Assembly (NCBI GenBank): GCA_025370055.1 | Contig: CP073041.1 | Location: 4,806,272 to 4,870,271 of the forward strand | Direction of reading: 5' to 3' | DNA: 64,000 nt | Origin: Woronichinia naegeliana WA131 | Lineage (GTDB): Bacteria; Cyanobacteriota; Cyanobacteriia; Cyanobacteriales; Microcystaceae | Shown here: one piece after another, positions 28,260-37,221 of the stretch | How positions within the stretch are numbered: the first letter of the stretch is position 1 | Layout: each line of letters opens with the position of its first letter | The notes under the pieces: generated by a model | Seen by the model: only the letters and a program-made list of their open reading frames with translations | Told to the model about the DNA's origin: nothing | Database searches by the model: none | Made by a program: the position numbers and the translations under genes

Positions 28260-28623
28260 TAGTAGGCTTGGGCGGGAATAGAGCGACCGTTTATCATTGC
28301 TTTAATGCCTTGCCTTGATAAGTCCATTTGAAGGGTTTAGCCATAGTGCGATTAAAGTAATCAATGAAGTCAAGGATGCGAGTTTTGAGCTGTTCTCTGC
28401 TCATGAAATTGCCTCGTCTGAGTAACTTACTCATCAGCATACTGAACCACATCTCAATTTGATTGAGCCAAGAGCAATGCTTGGGGGTGAAGTGGAAGAC
28501 AATTTTATGACTGGGCTCTCGCAAAAATTCAGAACGGCTTTGCATTGATTGGAGAATGCCTGATTTTCCTTTGATGCCCAAGTCGGTCTCAAGTCCTTCG
28601 ACTTGCGCCACCCAAGCCTACTA
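28260..28623 (-). mobile_element. Internally deleted IS630-type element
   Basis: A ~360-bp unit with inverted ends CTAGTAGGCTTGGG (about 28258-28271) and CCCAAGCCTACTAG (28612-28625). It keeps the last ~105 codons of a transposase (28294-28611, minus). Motifs [20 protein letters not shown] and [19 protein letters not shown] are the C-terminal part of the IS630 DDE domain, with the final Glu in QIEMWF. The N-terminal two thirds are missing, so it could only move if helped in trans. Confidence 0.75.
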
Positions 28624-28706
28624 GTAGTCTAAGGCGTAAGTTAAGATACTATTATTAGGCAACCGATAAAAAGATAAATATAGGTATATAGGAGAAAAAG
28701 TCATAC

Positions 28707-28886
28707 CCCGATTAGCCCCCAAAGAGTTAAAGTTGGAAGCAAAAGAACGAGAACATCTAGAAAAACTGATAAATCGTCATACAACAGAGCAGCAAATTGC
28801 CTTAAGGGCAAAAATAGTGCTTCTGGCAGATGAGGGAGAAAATAATCGAGAAATTGCTAGAAAATTAAAAATCAGCCGAAAAATGG
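28707..28886 (+). pseudogene. N-terminal fragment of an IS630-type transposase
   Basis: An open frame reads PRLAPKELKLEAKEREHLEKL ... EQQIALRAKIVLLADEGENNREIARKLKISRKMA, the helix-turn-helix start of an IS630 transposase, followed by a hit from the IS4-type element at 28887. The rest is not found beyond that element at 30325. It is a relic separate from the C-terminal fragment at 28294-28611, which is on the other strand. Confidence 0.7.
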
Positions 28887-30324
28887 CCAGCAATTCTAAA
28901 TTTGAAAAATCAGGAGGAATTAGTGGCGGGTAGAGGGTCAAATGGCTCAAGCATAAAATCAAGAAGGTGTTGCCAGCTATCAAAGACAAAATAGATAGTA
29001 AGAGTGCGTAAATGGGAAAAAAAGCATCTTCGAGCCCCTAAAAGTAGTCGGATACGTTGGTAGGACTCATCTAAAAGCTGTAAAACGGTGTGAAACAAGA
29101 AAGCCAGTAAATTTAAGGTGAGCAAAAAGGTAGCAAGATGGTGGTCACCATGTCCAAAATTGTGTTCTAGATGGTAGCCCTGAGTCTTAAGAGTATTATG
29201 GTTCTCATTTTCGGTTTTCCAACGAGAGCGAGCGACACTGACTAACTCAACAATGTTATCGGCTTGGGGAAAAAGGTCGGTAATCCAATCGTTGTGAAAG
29301 AGAACCTGACCGTCAGAACGGCGAGTAACAGTGACCTCAAACCAATGAGTATTGAGGGCGGCGGAACCATCTCTTAGGGGCAAGTGATAAGTCCAACGAT
29401 AATGATAGTCATGCCAATCGCGACCATGACGACGACGCTCATGGAAAGAGTAAACTTCCCCAATCTTCTCGGCATAGTCCAAAAACTCATAGAGAGTAGG
29501 GTGAGATTCAGGCAAACGACAAAGAGATAGTGAAAGTGGTTTTGAAGAGCCTCTTCGCACATCGGTTGACGACTATAGAGGTCATCCCCCAATCATAGTA
29601 ACGCTAAACGGGTCAAAGAATTCTCGATGTCTGTGGAGCCAACGTTTTGCCGCCGCTACCTCACAGTCCTGTTTCTCGTGACCATCTTGAGGAGTAATAA
29701 ATTCAGGGTCAAGACTAATCACTGCTTTTTGCTGAGGTGAGACAATTACCGGTAAAATTGCCGAATGAAAGTAAGTCACTGTCCCGTTTTTATGGGTTCG
29801 ATGGGAACATTGCTCACAGTGGATATTTTGGGAGGAGAAATACTCTGTGCCATCTAGCGGAATTAGTAATTGCTTGTCTAACACCTCATACCGAGTCAAT
29901 ATTCCTCTGGTCTTTAGTAGTTGATAAATGTCACTAAACACCACAAATAACGAATTGGCTTTGATTTTATCCAGGATATTGCGAATTTGATTGTCACTAG
30001 GTATTTTGATGGCACCGAATAGAGTTTGAAGATTATCCCTACCGTTGCGACTATGCAGTTGTCTTTGATGTTCTAGGAATGATTCACATTGCATTAGAAA
30101 CAGGCTGAAACCACCTAGTACCGCATCTTTTAGGCTGTAGGTTGTATTTGGACTGGGTTGGCGAGGGTCTTTCATTTTCTCTATACTTGCTACCAAGTAC
30201 GCTATCAGACCAGTCATACTGATTATTCCTTGCATCTTTTCTTCCTCTCTGGCTACCTTGTTGTCCTTTCCCATTATCCTTTTTTTCTACAACCCTTACC
30301 TCGCCTTAAATTTAGAATTGCTGG
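28887..30324 (-). mobile_element. IS4-type insertion sequence, decayed
   Basis: Perfect 17-bp inverted repeats CCAGCAATTCTAAATTT at 28887-28903 and complement at 30308-30324. The single transposase gene is broken by two frame changes, so the copy is probably dead. No clear target duplication. Its right end lies only ~95 bp before rpsO and may affect the rpsO promoter. Confidence 0.85.
28910..30274 (-). pseudogene. IS4-type transposase with frame disruptions
   Basis: The N-terminal part (30274-29582) encodes MGKDNKVAREEEKMQG ... IPLDGTEYFSS ... SLDPEFITPQDGHEKQDCE ... ending near FSVTMIGG. The next segment (GDDLYSRQPMCEEALQNHFHY) is in a second frame (29592 to about 29530). The C-terminal part (29560-28910: SHPTLYEFLDYAEKIGEVY ... 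SVARSRWKTENENHNTLKTQG) is in a third. The DDE residues appear in these separate pieces. About 450 residues if repaired. Confidence 0.82.
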
Positions 30325-30417
30325 TTTTCGTCAACTTTTTCGATGAAACTTTAAAAGAGATGGTATAGTAAGAGGTTGCAGCTTTAAATTGATTTAGACA
30401 ACTATTTTCTCTGAACT

Positions 30418-30687
30418 ATGGCATTAACCCAAACCCGCAAACAAGAATTGATGACCGAGTATCAAGTGCATGAAACCGATACAGGTTCTTCAGATCTACA
30501 AGTCGCTTTTTTAACGGATCGGATTTCCCAACTGACGGGTCATCTGCAAGCGAATCCCAAGGATCATGCTTCCCGTCGTGGTCTCCTCAAGATGATTGGC
30601 CAACGCAGACGGCTTTTAGGCTATATCAACGCGAAAGAACCCGAACGGTATCAAGCTTTGATTAAACGCCTCGGTATCCGTCGTTAA
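30418..30687 (+). CDS. rpsO: Ribosomal protein S15
   Basis: 89 residues, exact family length. Signature GSSDLQVAFLTDRISQLTGHLQ and DHASRRGLLKMIGQRRRLLGY are both present. S15 binds 16S rRNA early in 30S assembly. It is followed after 22 bp by the PAM68-type gene, a probable operon. Confidence 0.98.
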   Translation: MALTQTRKQELMTEYQVHETDTGSSDLQVAFLTDRISQLTGHLQANPKDHASRRGLLKMIGQRRRLLGYINAKEPERYQALIKRLGIRR

Positions 30688-30709
30688 TCTCTATTTTTTA
30701 CTGTCTGTT

Positions 30710-31186
30710 ATGCCTGCTCCATCTTCCCGTAACCGCCTACCCTTTGAAGGCAAGTCCAAGAAAAAAAAAGTCGAAAAAAAATCCCCAATCGGATCTTCCG
30801 AACAAAACAGTCCCTTTGTTGCCAGTAAAACGAAACGGAAAGGACAGTCCGGTACTATCCCAGAGGTCGTCAGTCAACGGATGGTTAAGCGGATGGCCCT
30901 GTTTTCGGGGGTTCCAACGGGTTTAGGAATGTTTTCCTTTCTGGCTTTCTATTGGATTGTAAGTCATGATTGGCTAGAGATTCCCACCTACGTTGTTCTT
31001 GCCGTTAGTCTATTGCTATTTGGACTAGGGGTTTTGGGATTAAGTTATGGTGTCCTTTCTACCTCTTGGGAAGAAAATCAGCAGGGTAGTTGGTGGGGTT
31101 GGCAAGAATTTAGATTGAATTTTAGTCGAACTGTAACTGCTTGGCGTACTGCAAAATCAGAGAGCCAAACCACGAAAGAAAGTTAG
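30710..31186 (+). CDS. PAM68-family photosystem assembly protein
   Basis: 158 residues. A basic, Lys-rich N-terminus (KSKKKKVEKK) is followed by IPEVVSQRMVKRMALFSGVPTGLGM, the most conserved part of the PAM68/DUF3464 family. Two membrane segments follow (~85-100 and ~105-125), then SYGVLSTSWEENQQGSWWGWQEF. PAM68 helps early photosystem II assembly and chlorophyll insertion into CP47 in thylakoids. Location behind rpsO suggests shared transcription. Confidence 0.9.
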   Translation: MPAPSSRNRLPFEGKSKKKKVEKKSPIGSSEQNSPFVASKTKRKGQSGTIPEVVSQRMVKRMALFSGVPTGLGMFSFLAFYWIVSHDWLEIPTYVVLAVSLLLFGLGVLGLSYGVLSTSWEENQQGSWWGWQEFRLNFSRTVTAWRTAKSESQTTKES

Positions 31187-31265
31187 TAAAATTAAGAAGA
31201 TTCTGGATTCAGTCAACTTAGAAAAATTTCCTTATTCTATTCATTAATCATCGAGGCATTTTGTC

Positions 31266-32327
31266 ATGATCGTCGTCATGAAGGTCGGGACTCCCGAACT
31301 AGAAATTGAGCGCATCAGTCTGGAGTTTATTGATCGCGGCTTAACACCGGAAAAAATTGTTGGTAAGCACAAAGTGGTAATCGGTCTAGTCGGCGAAACG
31401 GCGGGTCTAGATCGTCTGCAAATTCAAGAGGTCAGTCCCTGGATCGAAGATGTTTTGCGTGTTGAACAACCCTTTAAGCGGGCCAGTTTGGAGTTTCGTC
31501 ATGGGGATTACAGTGAAGTCATTGTTCCCACCCCCAATGGCCCAGTGGCGATCGGCAAAAATCATCCTCTGACGGTTGTTGCTGGCCCCTGTTCGGTGGA
31601 AAACGAAGCCATGATCATCGAAACAGCTAAACGGGTTAAAGCGGCAGGTGCTCAATTCCTACGGGGGGGAGCTTACAAACCTCGGACTTCTCCCTATGCG
31701 TTCCAAGGTCATGGCGAAAGTGCTTTAGGATTGTTGGCCGCAGCCAAAGCAGCCAGTGGTCTGGGAATTATTACCGAGGTGATGGATACCTCTGATTTGG
31801 AAAAAATTGCTGAAGTGGCGGATGTGATCCAGGTCGGTGCACGCAATATGCAGAATTTTTCCATGCTTAAGAAAGTGGGTGCCCAGGATAAACCGGTGTT
31901 ATTAAAACGGGGTATGGCCGCTACCATTGAAGAGTGGTTAATGGCAGCCGAGTATATTCTGGCAGCAGGAAATCCCAATGTGATTCTCTGTGAACGGGGC
32001 ATTCGGACTTTTGATCAGAGATATACTCGTAATACACTAGATTTATCTGTCTTACCCGTTTTACGCAATTTAACGCACTTACCAATCATGATTGATCCTA
32101 GTCACGGTACCGGTAAATCGGATTATGTGCCGGCTATGGCCATGGCCGCGATCGCGGCGGGAGCAGATTCTTTGATGATAGAAGTTCACCCCAACCCAGC
32201 CAAAGCCTTATCGGATGGGCCCCAATCTTTAACCCCAGAACGTTTTGATGATGTGATGGAACAGCTATCAGTGATTGGTAAAGCCGTCGGACGTTGGCCC
32301 CAAAAAGTAGCAGTCGCTGTTGCTTAA
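31266..32327 (+). CDS. aroF: 3-deoxy-7-phosphoheptulonate (DAHP) synthase
   Basis: 353 residues. First enzyme of the shikimate pathway, condensing phosphoenolpyruvate with erythrose-4-phosphate. An N-terminal ferredoxin-like regulatory part (MIVVMKVGTPELEIERI, ~1-75) precedes the TIM barrel with VAGPCSVENEAM, RGGAYKPRTSPYAFQG, KRGMAATIEEWL, CERGIRTF and IDPSHGTGKSDYV. This is the KDO8P-synthase-related, AroA(Q)/Bacillus-like type. ATG 31266 follows a purine-rich site. Confidence 0.95.
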   Translation: MIVVMKVGTPELEIERISLEFIDRGLTPEKIVGKHKVVIGLVGETAGLDRLQIQEVSPWIEDVLRVEQPFKRASLEFRHGDYSEVIVPTPNGPVAIGKNHPLTVVAGPCSVENEAMIIETAKRVKAAGAQFLRGGAYKPRTSPYAFQGHGESALGLLAAAKAASGLGIITEVMDTSDLEKIAEVADVIQVGARNMQNFSMLKKVGAQDKPVLLKRGMAATIEEWLMAAEYILAAGNPNVILCERGIRTFDQRYTRNTLDLSVLPVLRNLTHLPIMIDPSHGTGKSDYVPAMAMAAIAAGADSLMIEVHPNPAKALSDGPQSLTPERFDDVMEQLSVIGKAVGRWPQKVAVAVA

Positions 32328-32512
32328 AATTTAATCTCAATAGTTGAAGAAGGATAGAGTCAAACGATTCTGTCCTTTTTTCATGACATTGATCCTGATT
32401 TGGCCAAGCTCAATCTCGCTTTGAGTGATTGTTGATTCATTGTGTTGGTTTTTGGGAGTTTTTTGTCTTCTTTGGGAACGATAAACACGAAACTTATCTG
32501 TGTTTAGTTGCC

Positions 32513-32857
32513 ATGAGGAAAAAAGCCAAGCGAGGGGATATTATCAAAGGGATTTTCCTTTACACAATCATTGATGCACTTGGTGCATTAGTGCTTTTTG
32601 GCTTGGGAGTTAAGTCTTTCCCGAATCCTATCCTACAGTCATCGGTAGAGGTGATTTCTCACTACAGTCTTAAGTATACTATCTATGCTTCTGAGCAGCA
32701 GTTTTATAATGCAACTAGTAATGTTGAGACTGAGTGGCACAACTGTGTAGATGCAGCCCAGAAAAAATGGCTCTCAGAAAATCCAGGCAAAGTAGTGTAT
32801 TGGCCAAAAAAGGACTATCAACCGACATTCCGCAGGTTGCCGCCACCCATAGAGTAA
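32513..32857 (+). CDS. Hypothetical protein with one membrane segment
   Basis: 114 residues from ATG 32513 (MRKKAKRGDIIKG); a start at 32429 would give a Phe-rich leader with no homologous look. One hydrophobic stretch (GIFLYTIIDALGALVLFGLGV) and a C-terminal soluble part with WHNCVDAAQKKWLSENPGK. No family recognised. It lies between aroF and the glycosyltransferase; 32858-33047 shows nothing further. Confidence 0.5.
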   Translation: MRKKAKRGDIIKGIFLYTIIDALGALVLFGLGVKSFPNPILQSSVEVISHYSLKYTIYASEQQFYNATSNVETEWHNCVDAAQKKWLSENPGKVVYWPKKDYQPTFRRLPPPIE

Positions 32858-33047
32858 TTAATTTAAACTACTCTATTCATGGTGTATTAAAACAAATTAA
32901 CGCCATATAGAAAGAGCATCTATTTGTATTTATGCGCTATCTGTAGCGTTTGCGGAATGTGGGAGCAAGATTATTGATGAATGATGAACATCTTGACGCA
33001 AAGGATTCTGGGATGGTAGAAGGGGAAAAATGGAGCCTTGTTAAGCT

Positions 33048-34238
33048 CTAAATCATGCCCATGTCCTGTAAAGATTGACGTAATTTCTCGGCTTCAGGAG
33101 AACTTTTTGACTCATAAAGACTAATTGCTTGCTTAAAGGCAGCCAAACTTTCCGGCAATAAACCGGCCTTAAAACAGGTCACTCCTAAATTTTGATAGGC
33201 TTCTGCATAGTGGGGATTTAAGGCGATCGCTTTTTGATAGGCTTTGATCGCTTCCGGTAAACGGTTACTGGCCTTTAAAACCATACCCAAATTATAGTAA
33301 CCAACGGCTAGGGTTGGATCGATACTAATTACCGTTTCATAAATTTTTTTTGCCTTAGACAGATCTCCTAAACGTTGAAGAAGGCCACCTAAATTATTTA
33401 AAGCTCCCAATTTTAAGGGTAATAAAATCGGTTCATTAATGGCTTTTTGATAATGCTTAAGAGCTAATTCCCACTTTTGTTGACGATTATAGGCATTAGC
33501 CAGATGATAGTGCAATTCAAAACGGACAGGAGCCTGGGCTTTATTGACTTTTAAGCCCTGTTTTAATAATTTCATCCCCTCTTTTTCATTCTCTAGCTGT
33601 AAATATAAAGCTCCCAATTTGCTGCATAGATAGGGATCCTGGGGATTGGCCGCGATCGCCTTTTCGAGAAGCCTTTTAGCACGATTGGCCTTGTCTAAAT
33701 TCTGGATCGCCTCGGCAGTATAACCGTGATGGATAATGGCAACGCCTGGTAAATCCACAATTTGCCACTGGGGTTCCTGTTTTAATAAAGCGAGAACACT
33801 GTCATCAATGGTTTCATGGTAGGGACGATTAAAGCGAATAGCAGGATGATGGCGAAATAACCGAGAAACAGCAGAGTAGGGAGACTGGGCCGCCCCAATT
33901 TCCTGACGCATTAAATTAATCACTAAATTTTTGTCATCGGCGATCGCTTGATTGACTAGCTCTGCCATTCTAGGATTAAACTGTTCATCTCCATCTAGCA
34001 CCAAAACCCAATCTCCTGTCACCGATTGCAAAGCCTCATTTCTGGCTACCGAAAAATCTTCAGTCCATTTACCTTCAATCATCTTGGCTCCATAACTTTT
34101 GGTGATCGCCACGGTGTCATCCTGGGAACCCGTATCTAAGATCACCATTTCATCGACCAAAGACTTAACACTATCGAGACATTGGGGTAAATTCGCCGCT
34201 TCATTGTGGACGATCATGCAAAGGCTGAGGTTAGGCAT
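33048..34238 (-). CDS. Family 2 glycosyltransferase with TPR repeats
   Basis: 396 residues from ATG 34238 (MPNLSLCMIVHNEAANLPQCL), the usual start of this family; the open frame continues upstream to 34511 but overlaps the divergent gene. GT-A domain (~1-220) with DTGSQDDT and LVLDGDEQF (DxD-like metal site). C-terminal five or so TPR units (LAVGYYNLGMVLKASNRLPEAIKAYQKAI) for protein contact. Such fusions are common in cyanobacteria and are likely to act on polysaccharide or protein glycosylation; substrate unknown. Confidence 0.85.
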   Translation of the reverse strand: MPNLSLCMIVHNEAANLPQCLDSVKSLVDEMVILDTGSQDDTVAITKSYGAKMIEGKWTEDFSVARNEALQSVTGDWVLVLDGDEQFNPRMAELVNQAIADDKNLVINLMRQEIGAAQSPYSAVSRLFRHHPAIRFNRPYHETIDDSVLALLKQEPQWQIVDLPGVAIIHHGYTAEAIQNLDKANRAKRLLEKAIAANPQDPYLCSKLGALYLQLENEKEGMKLLKQGLKVNKAQAPVRFELHYHLANAYNRQQKWELALKHYQKAINEPILLPLKLGALNNLGGLLQRLGDLSKAKKIYETVISIDPTLAVGYYNLGMVLKASNRLPEAIKAYQKAIALNPHYAEAYQNLGVTCFKAGLLPESLAAFKQAISLYESKSSPEAEKLRQSLQDMGMI

Positions 34239-34394
34239 CGGTTTAATCAAGAGTTGTTTAAAAAAGAATACAAGAGTTGATCTCACAAACCACAAAATCT
34301 TCCTAAACAAAGAGAGACTGGCCAGTTTGACCATGTGATACTGTAAAGGATTGTCTGATCTAGCCAGATTGTTTCCCTCTTTTCCCAATTTACT

Positions 34395-35435
34395 ATGCTC
34401 CAGCCTGCACCTTCCCCTGACGACATTGTGGCGGCCCTGCAAACCCCTACTGACTTGAATTTTGAATTGCCTGACCCTGAAGATGAAGCCATTCAAGAAC
34501 ATGATTTTCAAGAACAGTTAGATAGTTTCTGGAAGGTTTGTGAACGTTTCGATCTGCAAACAGAAATTTGGCGGGGTCGTATCCTGCGGGCAGTACGCGA
34601 TCGCGAAAAACAAGGGGGAGATGGCAGGGGAACTGGCTTTCTCGATTGGCTCAAGCAACGGGAGATTACCAAAAGTCAAGCCTATGCCTTGATTCAATTA
34701 GCCAATAGTGCCGATACCCTATTATCGGAAGGACAACTTGATCCCCAATCTATCAATAATTTCAGTAAACGGGCCTTTATCGAAACCGCTAAATCGTCTC
34801 CTGAAGTCCAAAAACTGATCAGTGAAGCAGCCCATAGCGGCGATCGCATTACCCGTCGAGAAGTGAAGCAACTGGCGGATGAATGGACTGCCATGAGTTC
34901 AGAATTGTTACCCGATGAAATCAAAGAAAAAGCCGCCGATGGTAGTTTACCGTCTCGACACTTAGCTCCTTTGGTCAAAGAATTAGAAAAGCTACCGGAT
35001 AGTCATTTAGTTTCTCTACAACACGAAGCCGCCGAAAATCCTGATGTGGATACGGTCAAACAGTTAACCACTTCGGCCCGCAATTTATCCAAATATCTCG
35101 ATGCGGCTGCCCAGGTACAAACCCTGAAAAAATTCCCCCTCGATTTGGAATTGGCCTTGGAAGAAGCTTTGCGTTTAGATTGCCTCAATACGGCGGCCGA
35201 TCTAGTGAAGCAAGCCACCCAATTGGAACAGTTTGCGGCCAAATTATTTACCACTTGGAAACGTCTGGGAACCCTCTCCGATCGTCTTTATGTGGATACG
35301 GGAGCCAGTACCCCTAATCTGCGATCGCTGTTAACCGCCTTAGAAGGTCTCACTCAAGAAGTGATTGAAGTGCAATTAGACGAAAGTGGGGAGCGATCGG
35401 TACGCTTACGAATTTTAAATAACGATCCAGAATAA
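34395..35435 (+). CDS. Conserved protein with ParB/KorB-like helix-turn-helix segment, unknown function
   Basis: 346 residues, acidic N-terminus. Residues ~85-110 (FLDWLKQREITKSQAYALIQLANSADTLLSEGQLDPQSINNFSKRAF) look like the helix-turn-helix region of ParB/KorB-type proteins, and the rest is helical. The last 144 bp including the 3' end (35331-35474) are duplicated at 36904-37047 on the far side of a two-gene nuclease cassette. Function is not recognised; DNA binding is an inference. Confidence 0.65.
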   Translation: MLQPAPSPDDIVAALQTPTDLNFELPDPEDEAIQEHDFQEQLDSFWKVCERFDLQTEIWRGRILRAVRDREKQGGDGRGTGFLDWLKQREITKSQAYALIQLANSADTLLSEGQLDPQSINNFSKRAFIETAKSSPEVQKLISEAAHSGDRITRREVKQLADEWTAMSSELLPDEIKEKAADGSLPSRHLAPLVKELEKLPDSHLVSLQHEAAENPDVDTVKQLTTSARNLSKYLDAAAQVQTLKKFPLDLELALEEALRLDCLNTAADLVKQATQLEQFAAKLFTTWKRLGTLSDRLYVDTGASTPNLRSLLTALEGLTQEVIEVQLDESGERSVRLRILNNDPE

Positions 35436-35474
35436 ATCGTAGCGTTATCATAATCAATAAATAAGCCGCGATCG
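35331..35474 (+). repeat. 144-bp direct repeat, left copy (gene 3' end)
   Basis: Begins TTAACCGCCTTAGAAGGTCT and ends ATAAGCCGCGATCG. It includes the last 35 codons of the 34395-35435 gene, its stop and 39 bp downstream. The right copy is exactly 1573 bp away at 36904-37047, with about ten substitutions, mostly at third codon positions or after the stop codon. Confidence 0.92.
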
Positions 35475-35490
35475 TCCTTAAAGAAAAGTT

Positions 35491-36357
35491 ATGAATGACC
35501 TACAAACAGAAACCTTAGCCCAACCGCCTGTTTTTTTAAATTATTCAATCAGCGATCATGATTTGGCTCAAACCCTTGCCAAAGAATTGCGATCGGCAGG
35601 CGTTAATGTTTGGATAGATGTAGATAAAATAGAACCAGGACAAAATTGGCGTGAATCTATACGGACAGGACTTACTGCAAGTTCCTATTTTATCTTTCTA
35701 CTTTCTCAAAGTTCAGTACAATCTGCCTGGCTCAATGATGAAATTACAATGCTTCAGGAACTCCAAAGCCGGAATATTACATTCTTACCTGTCTTAATTG
35801 AAGATTGTCAAATTCCCGAATCTATTTCTCATTATCAATATTATGATTTAAGGGATAGGAAAGAAAATTCTTTAAAACAACTAGCAGCAAACCTAAGTGA
35901 AATTGGTAAAATTAATTTTAAAGTTCTATCTCCTCAACTTTTTGAGAAGTTAATTGTCGAATTATTACAACAATTAGGTTTTATAACTTTACCCTTAGAT
36001 AGTTCTCAAGATCAAGGGGTAGATGCAGTGGTAAAATACCGTCAAAAAGACCCCTTCGGTGCGGAATGTCAGGATATTTATGCTGTGGAAGCCAAATTGT
36101 ATCGTAATTCACGGGTTGATCTGAGTTCCCTGCGTCAATTAGTTTCCTATGTTCACAATCATCCTAAAGTCAATAAAGGGTTATTAGTTACTAACAGCAA
36201 TTTAACTTCCGTTACCCTTGACTGGGCAAAAAATGCACAAAAAACAACTGGAATTCCTCTACGAGTTATTGAAGGCACAGAACTCAAAAGATTGCTTTTA
36301 CAACATACAGACCTGATTAATAAATACTTTTGGGATGGATTAAGTCACGCTGTATGA
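35491..36357 (+). CDS. TIR domain fused to Mrr-like PD-(D/E)XK nuclease
   Basis: 288 residues. N-terminal TIR domain (12-135): VFLNYSISDHDLAQTLAKEL, VWIDVDKIEPGQNW, SSYFIFLLSQSSVQSAWLNDE, with the catalytic-type Glu at 84. C-terminal Mrr_cat-like domain (145-275): FEKLIVELLQQLGF, DQGVDAVV (Asp 178), YAVEAKLYR (Glu 200, Lys 202), Gln 216. TIR domains can cleave NAD+ or serve as adaptors; Mrr-like domains cut DNA. The fusion points to an immunity effector, by inference. Its stop overlaps the next gene's start (ATGA). Confidence 0.85.
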   Translation: MNDLQTETLAQPPVFLNYSISDHDLAQTLAKELRSAGVNVWIDVDKIEPGQNWRESIRTGLTASSYFIFLLSQSSVQSAWLNDEITMLQELQSRNITFLPVLIEDCQIPESISHYQYYDLRDRKENSLKQLAANLSEIGKINFKVLSPQLFEKLIVELLQQLGFITLPLDSSQDQGVDAVVKYRQKDPFGAECQDIYAVEAKLYRNSRVDLSSLRQLVSYVHNHPKVNKGLLVTNSNLTSVTLDWAKNAQKTTGIPLRVIEGTELKRLLLQHTDLINKYFWDGLSHAV

Positions 36358-36893
36358 GTCAAATTATTGATCTTGTTAACCGACTAGAAAACTGTTCTAC
36401 GGGCGAGAAAGGATGGCAAGAATTTGAGGTTCTCTGTCTAGAAATTCTAGAATTTCTCTTTGTTCCGCCCTTAATTAGACCGATTATTCAAGCCCGAACC
36501 TATTCAGGGACTCATCGCCGTGATGCAGTATTTCCTAATCGTAATTTTGACGAAAAACACAATTGGGGCCTGTTACTGCGAGAATTACAGGCTAGAATGG
36601 TTTTATTTGAATTCAAAAACTATCAAAATAGCAAGATTGGAAAAGAGGAGGTTCTTCAAACTGACAGCTATCTTAGCGAGCCGATGGGAAAATTGGCTAT
36701 TATTATTTGTAATAAACTCCCTGAGCGCGGGGCTTATATTCAACGGAATAGTATTTATAGTCGGCAAGGTAAGGTGATTTTGTTTATTACGAGGGAACAT
36801 CTCAAGGAAATGCTCTCGATCAAAGAACGGGGAGAAGACCCTTGTGATTTGATTATTGATCTAGTGGAACAATTCTATTTACAACATGAGTAA
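36354..36893 (+). CDS. Putative PD-(D/E)XK nuclease partner of the TIR protein
   Basis: 179 residues from ATG 36354, which overlaps the TIR-Mrr stop codon by 4 bp, so the pair is translationally coupled. Nuclease-fold hints: FEVLCLEILEFLF helix, THRRDAVFPN (Asp 57), MVLFEFKNYQNSKIG (Glu 86, Lys 88), LQTDSYL (Gln 102), IIICNKLPERGAYIQRN and FITREHLKEML. No named family is recognised. It may be a second nuclease, or a regulator derived from one. Confidence 0.7.
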   Translation: MSQIIDLVNRLENCSTGEKGWQEFEVLCLEILEFLFVPPLIRPIIQARTYSGTHRRDAVFPNRNFDEKHNWGLLLRELQARMVLFEFKNYQNSKIGKEEVLQTDSYLSEPMGKLAIIICNKLPERGAYIQRNSIYSRQGKVILFITREHLKEMLSIKERGEDPCDLIIDLVEQFYLQHE

Positions 36894-36903
36894 ATCCTAT
36901 TGC

Positions 36904-37047
36904 TTAACCGCCTTAGAAGGTCTCACTCAAGAAGTAATTGAAGTACAATTAGACGAAAGTGGGGAGCGATCGGTACGCTTACGGATTTTAAATAACGATC
37001 CACAATGAATCACAGCGTTATCATAATCAATAAATAAGCCGCGATCG
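36904..37047 (+). repeat. 144-bp direct repeat, right copy
   Basis: Repeats the 3' end of the gene at 34395-35435 but is not attached to its 5' part; an intact stop (TGA in place of TAA) and the downstream ATAAGCCGCGATCG are kept. It starts 10 bp after the stop of the second cassette gene. The divergence from the left copy shows that the duplication is not brand new. Confidence 0.92.
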
Positions 37048-37221
37048 CCATTGCAATAGCTAATCCTAAACCAGCCCCTCCCGTATGACGAGAACGATCG
37101 CCCTTTTCAATCTGATCAAAAAGCGATCGCGTCTAACAATCCGTTATCCTAGAAAGCCTAAAGAGACAAGGGGGCTGAATTTAGGTTAAACGGAAAATCA
37201 AAAACTTGTGTGTACACAGTA

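Noticed and set aside
28707-28886. Two IS630 fragments as halves of one transposase
   Set aside because: They are on opposite strands, the C-terminal one is bounded by its own inverted repeats, and they look like different elements.
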